A stretch of DNA of 51,755 nt from positions 1 to 51,755 of the forward strand of contig JAUICO010000022.1 in NCBI GenBank assembly GCA_030427825.1, read 5' to 3'. The position numbers were made by a program, and so were the translations under genes. Below are positions 38,560-47,630 of the stretch, one piece after another; position 1 is the first letter of the stretch, and each line of letters starts with the position of its first letter. The notes under the pieces were generated by a model. The model did no database searches. It was not told the origin of the DNA and saw nothing but the letters and a program-made list of their open reading frames with translations. The DNA comes from a bacterium. Lineage in GTDB: Bacteria > Myxococcota_A > Bradymonadia > REDH01.

Positions 38560-40137
38560 CTACTCAATCCAGCTGTTGAGACCGAACCCGGCAACGTGTT
38601 CTACGTTTCCGGACTCCGGCTCGATGAATGAAATCCGTCCCGCAGCGCTGTCCTGAGCCACGTAGACCAGCCCGGTAATCGGCATCCAGCCGATGGCGAT
38701 CGGCCGCGTCGGCAACGGAATGGTCTCCTGTGCGAATGTGGCCAGATCAATCTGCTCGACCGCTCGCACCGGGTCCGTGATGTCGCCCAACTGCACAAAC
38801 ACCTGACGGGCGTCGCCGGTGAAGGCGAACCCCGTCGGCAGCGCAGCGAGCAGGAACAGCCTTTCATACTCCGCGTCGATTGAGAGCATCGAAACGCCGG
38901 GAGAGTTCTCTACAAAGTCGATGCCCCCGGCGCCGGCTTCGTCGGCGTGAACCACAATCGCGACATCATCGACCGGGGACGCGGCGACGAGTCCGATCGC
39001 CTTTCTCACTTCCAGTCGTCCGACCTCAGTGAAGCTCGCCACGTCGACAACAGCAATCGTGCGCTGGTCCCCTGCGGTTGAAAAGACCAGGGCACTGCTC
39101 CCGTTCGCGCTCAGGGTCACCTGACCCGCGGGGGCGCCGTCAATCCCAAGCGTCTGCATCAGACCCGGGTCATCGATCACGCCCGGGATGGGGAGCCGGG
39201 CGATCATGTCGTTGTCACGGACCGCAACCAGCGCGGCACCCGGAACGAGGTCGATGTCCGTGGGTACCCCTCCGAGGTCAACATCCACACCGGCGCCATC
39301 TTCAAGGTCAACGATCCGAATCCACTCATCGCCGGCAACTCGAAGCAGCGCGATGGCTGCGTCGGCGTCGATCTCAATCTCACGGTCTGCGGTTTCGCGA
39401 CCGTCGTCGAGCGGAGTCGGTATTGCGATCCGGTCTCCCGCGGCGGTGTCCATCGCAACGCGACTGACACCGGAGTCGGTCACAACCCAGACGACACTGC
39501 CATCCGTTGAAAATTCCACTCCGCGTACATGAAAGCCAACACTGATTCGCGCAGCCTCAGCACCGGCCAGATCCACAACCGTAACCTCCTGCAGACTGCC
39601 GGGACGGTCGCCGAACTCCATGGCGTCGGGGTCAAACCAGGTGAGCGCGTGTGTGCTTCCCGGTGCGAGCGCGACCCGGTTTGCCCCGGGGCCGATCTCG
39701 ACATCGACAACGTCGTCATCGGCACCGTCCGATGTGATGACGCTCAGTGTGTTTGATCCGTAATTCAGGACAATCGCTCGGTCTGCGTCCTTGCCGGCGA
39801 CCACAATCCGCGGCTCTGCGCCAACCACGATCGGCCAAACACGCAGAGTCTCGGTGTCGATCCGCGCCACCCGCCCGGCCGCTCGCTCAGCGACGTACAG
39901 GTAGCGCGTCGAAGCCGCAGGAAGCGTCAGCTCAAGCTCTGCCTCCTCCTCGGGTTCCTGAAGCCCGTCCGCCTCCACGTCCGCTCCTCCAAAGTCACCG
40001 ACGTCCTGCGAGTTGCCACCGGCGTCCGCGTTGAAGTCGTCGCCCGCCGAGGCGGCATCGCCCTCGTCCGCAGCACAGCCCACCGCCATCAGCAGAATCA
40101 GGGCCGCCGTCGGCAACCCCTGCACTCTCATCCTCAT
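38560..40137 (-). CDS. YVTN-propeller-like lipoprotein (525 aa)
   Basis: Starts at ATG 40137, with GGGGA six bases upstream. The signal ends in LLMAVGC (Cys21), followed by a 50-residue acidic Asp/Glu/Gly linker. Then come repeated units with the form RYLYVAERAAGRVARIDTET, GSNTLSVITSDGA and TRPIAIGWMPITGLVYVAQD, typical of YVTN-like beta propellers. It is similar in design to the next gene downstream and probably a distant paralogue. It is likely anchored at the outer membrane and could bind a partner or surface ligand; that is inference. About 285 bases with no gene lie upstream. Confidence 0.77.
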   Translation of the reverse strand: MRMRVQGLPTAALILLMAVGCAADEGDAASAGDDFNADAGGNSQDVGDFGGADVEADGLQEPEEEAELELTLPAASTRYLYVAERAAGRVARIDTETLRVWPIVVGAEPRIVVAGKDADRAIVLNYGSNTLSVITSDGADDDVVDVEIGPGANRVALAPGSTHALTWFDPDAMEFGDRPGSLQEVTVVDLAGAEAARISVGFHVRGVEFSTDGSVVWVVTDSGVSRVAMDTAAGDRIAIPTPLDDGRETADREIEIDADAAIALLRVAGDEWIRIVDLEDGAGVDVDLGGVPTDIDLVPGAALVAVRDNDMIARLPIPGVIDDPGLMQTLGIDGAPAGQVTLSANGSSALVFSTAGDQRTIAVVDVASFTEVGRLEVRKAIGLVAASPVDDVAIVVHADEAGAGGIDFVENSPGVSMLSIDAEYERLFLLAALPTGFAFTGDARQVFVQLGDITDPVRAVEQIDLATFAQETIPLPTRPIAIGWMPITGLVYVAQDSAAGRISFIEPESGNVEHVAGFGLNSWIE

Positions 40138-40422
40138 CGTTCTTCCCCGCGCAGTGTCGTTCGTCTCCCGCCTCGAACGTTGCAACAGACGTGCCACCCC
40201 TGTCTACGCCGACGAGATCACGCCTCTGATTCCGGTGAGAGCGTCCATCCCGACCGAACCGGTGGGCTGAATGCGACTCGTTCGCTGCACCGGCCGGCCT
40301 GACAACGCGACACTGCTGTCATAGTGCCGGCGTTGCGGAACGTACGACCGCAGCGTCACCCTGCCCTCTGCGACCGGGGGCCCCGCTACGCTGTCCGGCC
40401 CCTGCTGAGAGGCGGCAACGAC
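40138..40422. other. Intergenic region upstream of the propeller lipoprotein operon
   Basis: 285 bases between tatA and the first propeller-lipoprotein gene. No coding potential is convincing. It must hold the promoter for the downstream envelope operon. An inverted repeat (40294-40330: CCGGC, TGACA, 12 bases, TGTCA, GCCGG, with small interruptions) is the only structure I see. A G/C-rich inverted repeat at 40378-40403 (GGGGCC/GGCCCC) has no T-run. Confidence 0.5.
40294..40330. other. Inverted repeat upstream of lipoprotein operon
   Basis: TGACA at 40300-40304 and TGTCA at 40317-40321 form a 5-bp stem, flanked by CCGGC and GCCGG. CACT/AGTG offers an alternative stem. May be a binding site or a weak terminator for tatA transcripts. 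Confidence 0.3.
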
Positions 40423-40647
40423 TCAGACGGTCTGATCGTTGGTTACGTCGCGAGGCTGCGGAAGACTGTCGACGTCTTCTGCCTCTTCGCCGTCCGCGTT
40501 GATCTCTTTCTTAAAATTCTTGATACCGCGACCGAGTTCTTTGCCCACACTCGGTAGTTTTCCGACACCGAAGATGATCACAACGATGCACAGAATAATG
40601 ATGAGCTCAGTAGTGCCGAGGCCGAATGCAGGAATGATGAAGTTCAT
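40423..40647 (-). CDS. tatA: Sec-independent translocase protein TatA/E
   Basis: A 74-residue Tat pore subunit. [19 protein letters not shown] contains the polar Glu in the membrane helix, followed by the hinge [20 protein letters not shown] (FG, KLP, and the amphipathic helix). The acidic tail ends in DVTNDQTV. The start at 40647 gives the normal length; the frame is open upstream without signal. No tatB or tatC is in the window. It follows rnc by 91 bases. Confidence 0.9.
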   Translation of the reverse strand: MNFIIPAFGLGTTELIIILCIVVIIFGVGKLPSVGKELGRGIKNFKKEINADGEEAEDVDSLPQPRDVTNDQTV

Positions 40648-40738
40648 CGTCTGACCGTGGGTTGCTCGCTCGCGTCTACCACAACCAGTGTGCGGACTAC
40701 GCGTGCAGCCTGGTCGTAGGCTCTGCCCCCGAGGGGTG

Positions 40739-41479
40739 TCAAGCGGAGACCGTCGCGATTTCCTTGAGCCAGGCCTCTCCACCACGCTTCGTAATCTCGA
40801 TGAGAGCCTCGGTCGCAGCGGCCTGCTCGGCGCTCTTTTTTGCGCCGCCTTCACCCCGCCCCAGCAGGATTCCCCGCAGCTCTACCTCGATCACAAAGAG
40901 CCGCCGGTGGGCGGGGCCGTCCTGGGAGACGAGTCGGTATTCGGGGCGCTCACGAAGGATGCTCTGGGTCCACTCCTGCAGACGCGTCTTCGAGTCGCCC
41001 CACGCCTCTGCCGGCACATCGGATGCGAGGCGTTCGCCCAGCAGATCGATGATCAGAGCCCGCGCCTCATCAAAGCCGCCATCGAGGTACACGGCACCGA
41101 CGATGGCCTCGATCACATCTGCGAGAATTCGATTCTTCCGTCGGCCGGCGCTGCGCTTCTCGCCACGACCCAGCCGAATATCCGGCGCGATGCCCTGCTC
41201 CACGGCGACCTGTCCCAGACTGACGGCGGACACCAATGAGGCCTTCATTCGACTCAGCGGGCCCTCTTCGAGACCGGGATGCCGAGTGAAGAGCTCGTGA
41301 ACTACAACCGCACCGAGAATCGCGTCGCCCAGAAACTCGAGGCGCTCATAGTCGCGCACGGTGTCCGGCTTGCCCGCAGTGTACGACGCGTGCGTCAGCG
41401 CGCGGGTCAACAACTCCTGATTGCGCACGGTGCGCCGCAGTCTCTGCACAAGCTCTGAAACAGGCGCGTCGTTACTCAT
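40739..41479 (-). CDS. rnc: Ribonuclease III
   Basis: A 246-residue double-strand RNA endonuclease that processes rRNA and other transcripts. The catalytic block [19 protein letters not shown] is intact with its Glu and Asp residues; the second acidic site is [19 protein letters not shown]. The C-terminal dsRNA-binding domain starts at [14 protein letters not shown]. It overlaps mnmA by four bases (ATGA), so the two are translated together. Confidence 0.97.
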   Translation of the reverse strand: MSNDAPVSELVQRLRRTVRNQELLTRALTHASYTAGKPDTVRDYERLEFLGDAILGAVVVHELFTRHPGLEEGPLSRMKASLVSAVSLGQVAVEQGIAPDIRLGRGEKRSAGRRKNRILADVIEAIVGAVYLDGGFDEARALIIDLLGERLASDVPAEAWGDSKTRLQEWTQSILRERPEYRLVSQDGPAHRRLFVIEVELRGILLGRGEGGAKKSAEQAAATEALIEITKRGGEAWLKEIATVSA

Positions 41480-42615
41480 TTGACCCCTATGGCGCCGGTG
41501 CTCTCGATCCAGCCACCGCCGAGCACTTCGTCCCCATCATATAGCACACAGGCCTGGCCCGGTGTCACGGCGCGCTCGGGCTCGACAAAAGTGACAACGG
41601 CGCCACCATTCTCGTCCGCGCGCACACGTACCGGCACGCCGCTGTGGCGATACCGTATCTGGGCGGTGCACTCGAACTCTGTCGGCGGTTGCTCCCAGCG
41701 AAGCCAGTTACATCGCTCGAGCACGCAGGACGGCACGCCCAACTCAACGGCCGGCGCCAACACGATGTCCCCGGTGGTCGCGTCGATCGACTGGACGTAG
41801 AGCGGTTCCTTCCAGGCCACACGCAGGCCCCGTCGCTGTCCCACGGTGAAGCGGTGTATCCCGTCGTGTAGCCCCAGCTCGCGACCACTGCCTGCGAGGA
41901 CAAAACGACCGGCCACGATCTCGGCGTCGTCAAGGCGTTCGCCGACAAAATTGGCGTAGCTTCCGTCCGCCACAAAGCAGATGTCCTGGCTCTCGGGCTT
42001 GGTCGCCGTCGGCACCTTCAGCTCCAGCGCCAGCTCGCGCACCTGCGCCTTGGTGAGTCCACCGAGAGGAAAGCGAAGACGCGGCAGCAGCTCGCGGCGA
42101 AGCCCGAACAGGAAGTAGCTCTGGTCCTTGTTCCTATCGACCCCACGCAGCAGCGCTGTGTAGCCCTCGCGCTCCGCAGTTCTGACGTAGTGTCCGGTTG
42201 CCAGTGAATCCGCCTCAAGCTCGTTCATCCGATCGATCAGGGTGTCGAACTTCAGATGGTCGTTGCAGAGGACGCAGGGGCTGGGTGTTCGGCCGCGTCG
42301 GTATTCGTCCACGAAATAGTCGACGATGCGCTTCTGAAACTCTTCCTGATAGTTGACCACGTAGAAGGGAAAGCCTGAGGCGGTCGCCACCTCCCGAGCG
42401 TCGAGCAAGTCGTCAGGGCTGCAGCAGCTCTTGCCGGGGTCGCCCTGCGCTGTCGCGTACAGTCGCATACTCACGCCGATTACCGACGCCCCTTCAGCGT
42501 GGAGCATCGCGGCAACCACCGACGAGTCGACCCCACCCGACATGGCGACGACTACACGTTCTGACCGGTCTCCGCTCGCCTGCGTCCGCTTTGAAAATTC
42601 GTTCACGGTGCGCAC
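41476..42615 (-). CDS. mnmA: tRNA-uridine 2-sulfurtransferase
   Basis: A 379-residue enzyme that adds sulfur at U34 of tRNA-Lys, -Glu and -Gln. The PP-loop is VVVAMSGGVDSSVVAAML. Catalytic Cys residues are in PCVLCNDHLKFDTL and ESQDICFVADG. Others are DQSYFLFGL, RFTVGQRRGLRV and the C-terminal beta domain. The N-terminus before the PP-loop is about 20 residues; GTG 42606 is an alternative start to GTG 42615. Upstream is a cysteine desulfurase, the natural sulfur donor. Confidence 0.96.
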   Translation of the reverse strand: MRTVNEFSKRTQASGDRSERVVVAMSGGVDSSVVAAMLHAEGASVIGVSMRLYATAQGDPGKSCCSPDDLLDAREVATASGFPFYVVNYQEEFQKRIVDYFVDEYRRGRTPSPCVLCNDHLKFDTLIDRMNELEADSLATGHYVRTAEREGYTALLRGVDRNKDQSYFLFGLRRELLPRLRFPLGGLTKAQVRELALELKVPTATKPESQDICFVADGSYANFVGERLDDAEIVAGRFVLAGSGRELGLHDGIHRFTVGQRRGLRVAWKEPLYVQSIDATTGDIVLAPAVELGVPSCVLERCNWLRWEQPPTEFECTAQIRYRHSGVPVRVRADENGGAVVTFVEPERAVTPGQACVLYDGDEVLGGGWIESTGAIGVK

Positions 42616-42637
42616 TTCGACAGACTGAAGTCGCGCG

Positions 42638-43750
42638 TCAAGCCTGCGCGCCCTTCAAGCGCTCAATCACCCGCACAAGGCGCCGGTTGATCTCCGCTAC
42701 GTCGCCCTGCTGATTGCTCGGCCCGACGGAAATCCGGAAAGCGCCATCGAGCAGTTCTTTCCGGAGGCCCAGCGCCGCGACGACCGGCGACGCTTCCATG
42801 CTGCCGGCGGTACACGCCGAGCCTGCTGAGATCTCCAGCCCGTCCATATCGCAGGCCATGACAAGCGCTTCGAAGTGAAGGCCGGGCACCGAGGCACACA
42901 GTGTGTTTGGCAGGCGCGCCTCCGAGCTACCCAGCACCCGGCCGCCGCAGCTGATAACCGCGCTCTCGATCGCGTCTCGGATCTCAGCGCAGTGTGCCCA
43001 CCGCGCGCCCGGCTGGTCGCGAAGCAGCGCCGCCCAGGCGGCTGCTAGCGCCACGGGCTCAGTGCCGGCACGAACGCCACGTTCCTGGTGTCCGCCCACG
43101 CTTTGCGCCCGGAACCCACGGCGGTCCGCCACCCACAGCGCTCCGATCCCCGCGGGCCCGCCGGCTTTGTGCGCCGACAGCGTGAGCGCTGAGATCGTTG
43201 TGGGCAGCCGGCATTCGAAGCGACCGAAGACCTGCGCGGCGTCGACGTGCATCAGCGCTCCGCGCTCAGCGCAGAGGGCCGCGATGGCGTCGATCGGGTT
43301 CCGATTGCCGAGCACGCTGTTCGCAGCACAGACGCTGACCAGATCCCCTTCCCGCAGCACGCCCGCAAGCTCACCGAGGTCGAGACACCCCCTGTCATCG
43401 TTGCCGAGCCACAGCAGTTCTCTGCCGGCGGCGGCTCGATCCCCAGCCGTCGCTACAACGCTCGGATGCTCAAGCCGCGAGGTGATGAGTCGCCGATATT
43501 CCAGGCCGCGCAGGGCCGAATTGTTCGCTTCGGTAGCGCCAGAGGTGAACGCCACATACCCGCCGAGGTCGAGTGCCTGCGAAAGGGCCTGTCGCGCACC
43601 TTCGAGCAGCGCCCGAGCGCGCTGGCCTGCGCGATGCACGCTGCCGGCGTTGGCCGGCGGATCCACCAGGAACGCACCCAACGCCGCGGTGACCGCCGGC
43701 GCCGGCGGCGACGTCGCGTTGTGGTCCAGGTAGTAGCGTGAAGCCGGCAT
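42638..43750 (-). CDS. Cysteine desulfurase (NifS/IscS-like)
   Basis: A 370-residue PLP enzyme that removes sulfur from cysteine as a persulfide. Landmarks are RYYLDHNATSPPAP at the N-terminus, FTSGATEANNSALRG, LMHVDAAQVFGRFEC, the PLP lysine in LSAHKAGGPAGIGALWV, and the active Cys loop ISAGSACTAGSMEASPVV near the C-terminus. ATG 43750 gives the right N-terminus; a TTG upstream would start at the tRNA 3' end. It lies directly before mnmA, whose reaction uses its persulfide. It is a short, group II-like or IscS-like enzyme; subtype not certain. Confidence 0.93.
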   Translation of the reverse strand: MPASRYYLDHNATSPPAPAVTAALGAFLVDPPANAGSVHRAGQRARALLEGARQALSQALDLGGYVAFTSGATEANNSALRGLEYRRLITSRLEHPSVVATAGDRAAAGRELLWLGNDDRGCLDLGELAGVLREGDLVSVCAANSVLGNRNPIDAIAALCAERGALMHVDAAQVFGRFECRLPTTISALTLSAHKAGGPAGIGALWVADRRGFRAQSVGGHQERGVRAGTEPVALAAAWAALLRDQPGARWAHCAEIRDAIESAVISCGGRVLGSSEARLPNTLCASVPGLHFEALVMACDMDGLEISAGSACTAGSMEASPVVAALGLRKELLDGAFRISVGPSNQQGDVAEINRRLVRVIERLKGAQA

Positions 43751-43765
43751 GGTGCGCTCTCTCAA

Positions 43766-43839
43766 TGACCCCGACAGGAATCGAACCTGTGGCCTGAGGA
43801 TTAGGAATCCTCCGCTCTATCCAACTGAGCTACGGGGCC
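43766..43839 (-). tRNA. tRNA-Arg, anticodon CCU
   Basis: A 74-base cloverleaf: acceptor GGCCCCG/CGGGGTC with one G-U, D-stem GCTC/GAGC, anticodon stem GAGGA/TCCTC around the loop TTCCTAA (anticodon CCT), and T-arm ACAGG-TTCGAAT-CCTGT. The discriminator base is A. The 3' CCA is not encoded. It reads AGG codons. It is on the minus strand, 15 bases upstream of the cysteine desulfurase start and 34 after the apt stop. Confidence 0.97.
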
Positions 43840-43873
43840 GGTCGTGCCGATCTCGACCGAGGCGGCGCCGGTG

Positions 43874-44398
43874 TCAACAGATGAGAACGCTGTGAATCGG
43901 CGGCTCGATACGATCCCGCCCTTCGAGAAATCCCAGCTCCATCAGAAAGGCCACCTCGACGATCGCCGCGCCGGTTGTCGCGACCAGCTCAACAGCCGCT
44001 GCAGCGGTCCCGCCGGTCGCGAGTACGTCATCGATAATCACCACGCGATCTTCGCCGTGCAGCGCATCCTCATGCATGTGCAGCGCATCTGTGCCGTACT
44101 CCAGCTCGTAGGTGACCGAGCGCGTCGCCCTCGGCAGCTTGCCGGGCTTTCGGATCAGCGTGAGTCCGACTTTCATCTCACGGGCCAACGCCGCGCCGAA
44201 GATGAAGCCACGAGATTCAATACCGACGATCTGAGTGATGCCCCGGTCTGCGTACCGGGCTGCCCAGGCTTCAATGAGCGAGCCGAACACATCCGGAGAT
44301 GCCAGGAGCGGAGTGATGTCCTTGAAGACAATCCCCGGCTTCGGAAAATCCGGTACGTCTGCGATGCGGCTCCAAAGGATGTCTGTCAGGTCGCTCAT
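43874..44398 (-). CDS. apt: Adenine phosphoribosyltransferase
   Basis: A 174-residue purine salvage enzyme converting adenine and PRPP to AMP. The start at ATG 44398 overlaps the surE stop by ATGA. Family features are IADVPDFPKPGIVFKDITPL, IVGIESRGFIFGAALA, LIRKPGKLPR, and the PRPP-binding VVIIDDVLATGGTAAAAVEL. Length is normal. With surE it forms a nucleotide-recycling pair. Confidence 0.97.
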   Translation of the reverse strand: MSDLTDILWSRIADVPDFPKPGIVFKDITPLLASPDVFGSLIEAWAARYADRGITQIVGIESRGFIFGAALAREMKVGLTLIRKPGKLPRATRSVTYELEYGTDALHMHEDALHGEDRVVIIDDVLATGGTAAAAVELVATTGAAIVEVAFLMELGFLEGRDRIEPPIHSVLIC

Positions 44399-45162
44399 GT
44401 CGTCGTTTCCGTGTCGTTGAGGAAGTCCCACCCACCCACAATCTCGTGGCGGGTGTCGAGGTCGAGGCAGATCGGGGTTACGGACGCGCGGCCGAGCCCA
44501 ACGGCCCAACCGTCTGTCCCGGGCGTATCGTCGAGCTCCAGCGCAGGGCCGCCGATCCAGCAGTAGTCGTAGCCCCGCGGGTCCTGTCGCACCTCAACGA
44601 GGCGCTTGTAGCCACGGTGCCCAAGGCGGGTCACCTCGATGCCATTTCCACGCCGGTAGGACTGCGGCACGTTGATGTTGAGCACTGTACGCTCTGGCAG
44701 CCCGCGTCGGAGAACGTCCGCGGAGACCCGAGTAACAACAGCTGCCGCTTCTTCGAAGTCCGGCCGGCCTTCGCCGTGGACCAGGCTCGCGGCGACACCG
44801 GGAACCCCCAGCTGCAGCCCCTCGAAGGCCGCCGCGACGGTGCCGGAGTAGGTGACGTCGACCCCCAGGTTGGCGCCATAGTTGATGCCGCTCACCACCA
44901 GGTCGGGCAGGCGCGGGAGCACGTGCTCCAGCGCGATGTACACGCAATCTGTGGGGGTTCCCGAGCACGCAAAGCGCCGCGTCGAGCGCTCGCGCAGGCG
45001 CAGGGGCTTGTGCAGGGTGATCATCCGCGAGACCCCGCTGCGTGGGCGATCCGGCGCGACCACCCACACTTCACCCAGCGCCTCCAGGCTGTCGGCGAGC
45101 AGCTGTAGCGCCCGCGACTCGAAGCCGTCGTCGTTGCTGACCAGAATCAGCGCCTGTGTCAT
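44395..45162 (-). CDS. surE: 5'-nucleotidase SurE
   Basis: A 255-residue metal-dependent phosphatase acting on nucleoside monophosphates and polyphosphates. The metal site starts with LILVSNDDGFESRALQ; VWVVAPDRPRSGVSRMIT and VSGINYGANLGVDVTYSGTV are diagnostic. ATG 45162 (MTQALILVSNDDG) is the likely start; two Mets upstream (45168, 45204) are in frame. It overlaps apt by four bases. A gap of 54 bases separates it from the PPC gene. Confidence 0.95.
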   Translation of the reverse strand: MTQALILVSNDDGFESRALQLLADSLEALGEVWVVAPDRPRSGVSRMITLHKPLRLRERSTRRFACSGTPTDCVYIALEHVLPRLPDLVVSGINYGANLGVDVTYSGTVAAAFEGLQLGVPGVAASLVHGEGRPDFEEAAAVVTRVSADVLRRGLPERTVLNINVPQSYRRGNGIEVTRLGHRGYKRLVEVRQDPRGYDYCWIGGPALELDDTPGTDGWAVGLGRASVTPICLDLDTRHEIVGGWDFLNDTETTT

Positions 45163-45216
45163 CCCCATTCCTGTGCTCTGCTCGCGACCGTCGTCACGCG
45201 TCAAAGCGGGAAGCGG

Positions 45217-47409
45217 CTAGTCGAGATAGTGAAACGAATCGTCCGCGCCATAGCGAACCTCGAGCCGGTATGCACCCGAGTCATCGCCGCCGTAGCTGGT
45301 CGCGAATACACGGTACACGCCGGCCTCGGACGCAGTGAAGACCGCGCGCGAATTCAGTCCGCCGTCGGAGTCGTCATCCTCGCTCACGATGTTCCCGGAA
45401 GGACCGACGATCACGAGGTAGGGGTCGATTTCGTCGCTGAGACAACGGACGGTCGCTGTATCGCCGGCGTGCATGGTGAGATCGTACGCGTCGCCGGGGG
45501 TGTTGCGAAAAGGCACTGTGCTGTCGCCGTCGCCGAGCCTGCCCGTAGTGATGTCGCCGATGCGAAGGACACCGCCTTCGCCGCCCTCGATGCTGTGATG
45601 TCGCGGTCCGCTGGGAGCACCGACCCGAAGCCGGTAGGTGCCTGTACCGATGCTGTATTGCGCCGCTTCGATGCGGTACTCGCCCGGCGCCAGGGGTCTC
45701 ACGATACGGGAGTCTGTCCCGGAGCTGTCGTCATTTTCGTCGACTCTTCGGCCGCTTGCGTCGTAAAGGATCAAGTAGGTGTCGAAGTCGGACGAGCTCA
45801 TATCGATGCTCACCGTCGCCGCCTCATCAAGAGTCAGTGTCCAACTCTCTGCGTAGCTGTTTCGCTCTGAGTGCATGGCGCTGGAGTCGTCGAAGCTTCC
45901 CGTCACGGACTGGTCGATGCTGATCTCGCCTGCTGTCGGGATTGTTCCGTCGCTCTCAACCAGCTCCAGGGTGTAGGGGCCGTAGTTCATCCCCACGCCG
46001 ATCACGCTGATGATATAGTTTCCGTCCCAGGGCAGGATGAACCAGCCTCGCGAGGGTCCCAGACGTTGCGAGCCCGAATCGTACAGGGATTCGCCCGTCG
46101 GGCCGGCCACCAGAATCCGGGTCTGGGTGTGAGAACCTACGTTCAGCTGCAGGCGATCACCGGCGTCGCCGTCGTAGTGGTAGACATCGACAGCACCACC
46201 GCTGTCTGCCCGCGGATCGTCCGGATCAAGGCTGCCCCGAACCCGCTGGTCAAGCCGAATACGTGTGGCACGTAGGGGTCGTACCGTCGCCACGTCGACA
46301 GAGACGACGTAGCCGCCATCGGCCAACGCATACTGCGTGGCGATCAGCGTGTACGTGCCGCTCTCCGGCGCCACCGCGTGTATCGCAGCGTTCACATCGC
46401 CGCCGGAGTCGTCGTCCTCGGCCATCACGGCGCCGTTGGGTCCACGCAGAATGAGGTAGGAGTCGAACTCGCTCGACGACATCCGCGCTGAGATCGCCTG
46501 ACCGCTGCGAGCCTCAAAGGTCCACGCCTCTGCGTGCCCGTTGGCAGGCCCGCCGCTGCCGTCGTCTGACGAGAGCCTCGACGCGATCAGATCGCCGATG
46601 CGTATCGGTCGCTGTTCAAGCTCACGGATTTCGTGTCCGGTAATCGTCAGCTGCCAGGCCCCGGTCTCGCCGGTGCCGTAGCTGCTGACCACGGCTGTGT
46701 AGGTCCCACCGAACACCGTCGTGAACGATGCGCGGCTGTTAGTGCCCCCGCCGCCGTCGTCATCGAACGCGAGCTGCGCTCCATTCGGGTCAGTGATGGT
46801 AACGGTCGTGTCGAATTCTCCAGAGGTCACGAGTACCTCCAACGACTCACCGGCCGATGCGTCGAAGGTCACGCGGTCAGTAAAGGCCCCTGCAGAGGAC
46901 TGAGAGTCGCCGAATTCCAGGCTGCCGCTGACGCTGCCGCCGATGGCGCACTGTGTCGGCGGCGAGCTCCGCGTCGTCGATGAAGCATTCACGGACAGTT
47001 GATAGTCGCCGTCGTCGTGACCGTATGAGGTCGCGACGATGCTCCAGGTTCCACCTCGATCCGCGCGATGAACGATTCGGCTGTTCAGACTGCCCGCCGA
47101 GTCGTCGTCAAATGCGACCTCACGACCGCTGGGATCCCGCAGAATCAGCCAACAGTCGAAGTCCGTGCTGGTCAACTCGATGGTGACATTGTCGCCGGCG
47201 TGAAGGTCAATCTCGTAGCGGTCCGCGAAGGTGCCGCGGCTGCGTTCCATGTCGTCGCCGGGTTCCAGGGTGCCCTGAATCCGATCGCCCGCGCGAATCG
47301 ACGTAACATCCTGCGCCATAGCGCCGCCTGCAATCGCCAGCGTGCTCGCAACCGTGAGGGCTACAAGGACGAGTCGTCGTGGCCGTATGTGCGTTCTTCC
47401 TGAGTTCAC
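45217..47409 (-). CDS. Secreted protein with six tandem PPC-type repeats
   Basis: 730 residues from GTG 47409, chosen for the signal peptide beginning NSGRTHIRPRRLVLVALT and ending AMA about residue 32. The rest is six PPC-like (pre-peptidase C-terminal) beta repeats near residues 37-142, 155-258, 269-373, 384-484, 496-596 and 614-720. Five carry an Asp-rich turn such as AFDDDSAGSLNSR, AEDDDSGGDVN or SEDDDSDGGLNSR; the fourth has lost it (DSGSQRLGPS). Each ends with a TYT-x5-YG-x-G pattern. No peptidase or anchor is seen, so it is a repeat-only extracellular protein; Ca binding by the Asp turns is possible but unproven. Confidence 0.87.
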   Translation of the reverse strand: MNSGRTHIRPRRLVLVALTVASTLAIAGGAMAQDVTSIRAGDRIQGTLEPGDDMERSRGTFADRYEIDLHAGDNVTIELTSTDFDCWLILRDPSGREVAFDDDSAGSLNSRIVHRADRGGTWSIVATSYGHDDGDYQLSVNASSTTRSSPPTQCAIGGSVSGSLEFGDSQSSAGAFTDRVTFDASAGESLEVLVTSGEFDTTVTITDPNGAQLAFDDDGGGGTNSRASFTTVFGGTYTAVVSSYGTGETGAWQLTITGHEIRELEQRPIRIGDLIASRLSSDDGSGGPANGHAEAWTFEARSGQAISARMSSSEFDSYLILRGPNGAVMAEDDDSGGDVNAAIHAVAPESGTYTLIATQYALADGGYVVSVDVATVRPLRATRIRLDQRVRGSLDPDDPRADSGGAVDVYHYDGDAGDRLQLNVGSHTQTRILVAGPTGESLYDSGSQRLGPSRGWFILPWDGNYIISVIGVGMNYGPYTLELVESDGTIPTAGEISIDQSVTGSFDDSSAMHSERNSYAESWTLTLDEAATVSIDMSSSDFDTYLILYDASGRRVDENDDSSGTDSRIVRPLAPGEYRIEAAQYSIGTGTYRLRVGAPSGPRHHSIEGGEGGVLRIGDITTGRLGDGDSTVPFRNTPGDAYDLTMHAGDTATVRCLSDEIDPYLVIVGPSGNIVSEDDDSDGGLNSRAVFTASEAGVYRVFATSYGGDDSGAYRLEVRYGADDSFHYLD

Positions 47410-47630
47410 GGTGCTGTCTCCGGTGGGTTGATTCCGGCCTGAAATCGGGGATGCGCCTTTCACCCTGACGCTGTTATGCCATGCTGACAAGTGCGCCGAT
47501 TGCGGGGCGCACGAACGACCGCAGCGCAGACCTGTGCCGGTTGTGCTCGCTGCGCTGCGAAGTTAACTTTCGCTATCAACTGTCACCGACGCGCTTCGGC
47601 GCATTTTTCTTCACTCCGTGAGTCGATTCT
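47410..47630. other. Divergent intergenic region between two PPC-protein genes
   Basis: 221 bases holding the promoters of the six-repeat protein (minus) and the PPC lipoprotein (plus). A 10-bp perfect palindrome AAGTTAACTT lies at 47560-47569. GCGC-TTCG-GCGC (47591-47602) followed by ATTTTT is a small UUCG hairpin close to the plus-strand start. Neither a clear -35/-10 pair nor a gene is visible. Confidence 0.5.

Noticed and set aside
40378..40403. GGGGCC/GGCCCC inverted repeat as tatA terminator
   Set aside because: No T-rich tract follows on the minus strand, so it is not an intrinsic terminator.
47591..47607. UUCG hairpin followed by ATTTTT as an intrinsic terminator
   Set aside because: The stem is only four base pairs and it lies in the leader of the lipoprotein gene with no upstream gene on that strand to terminate.
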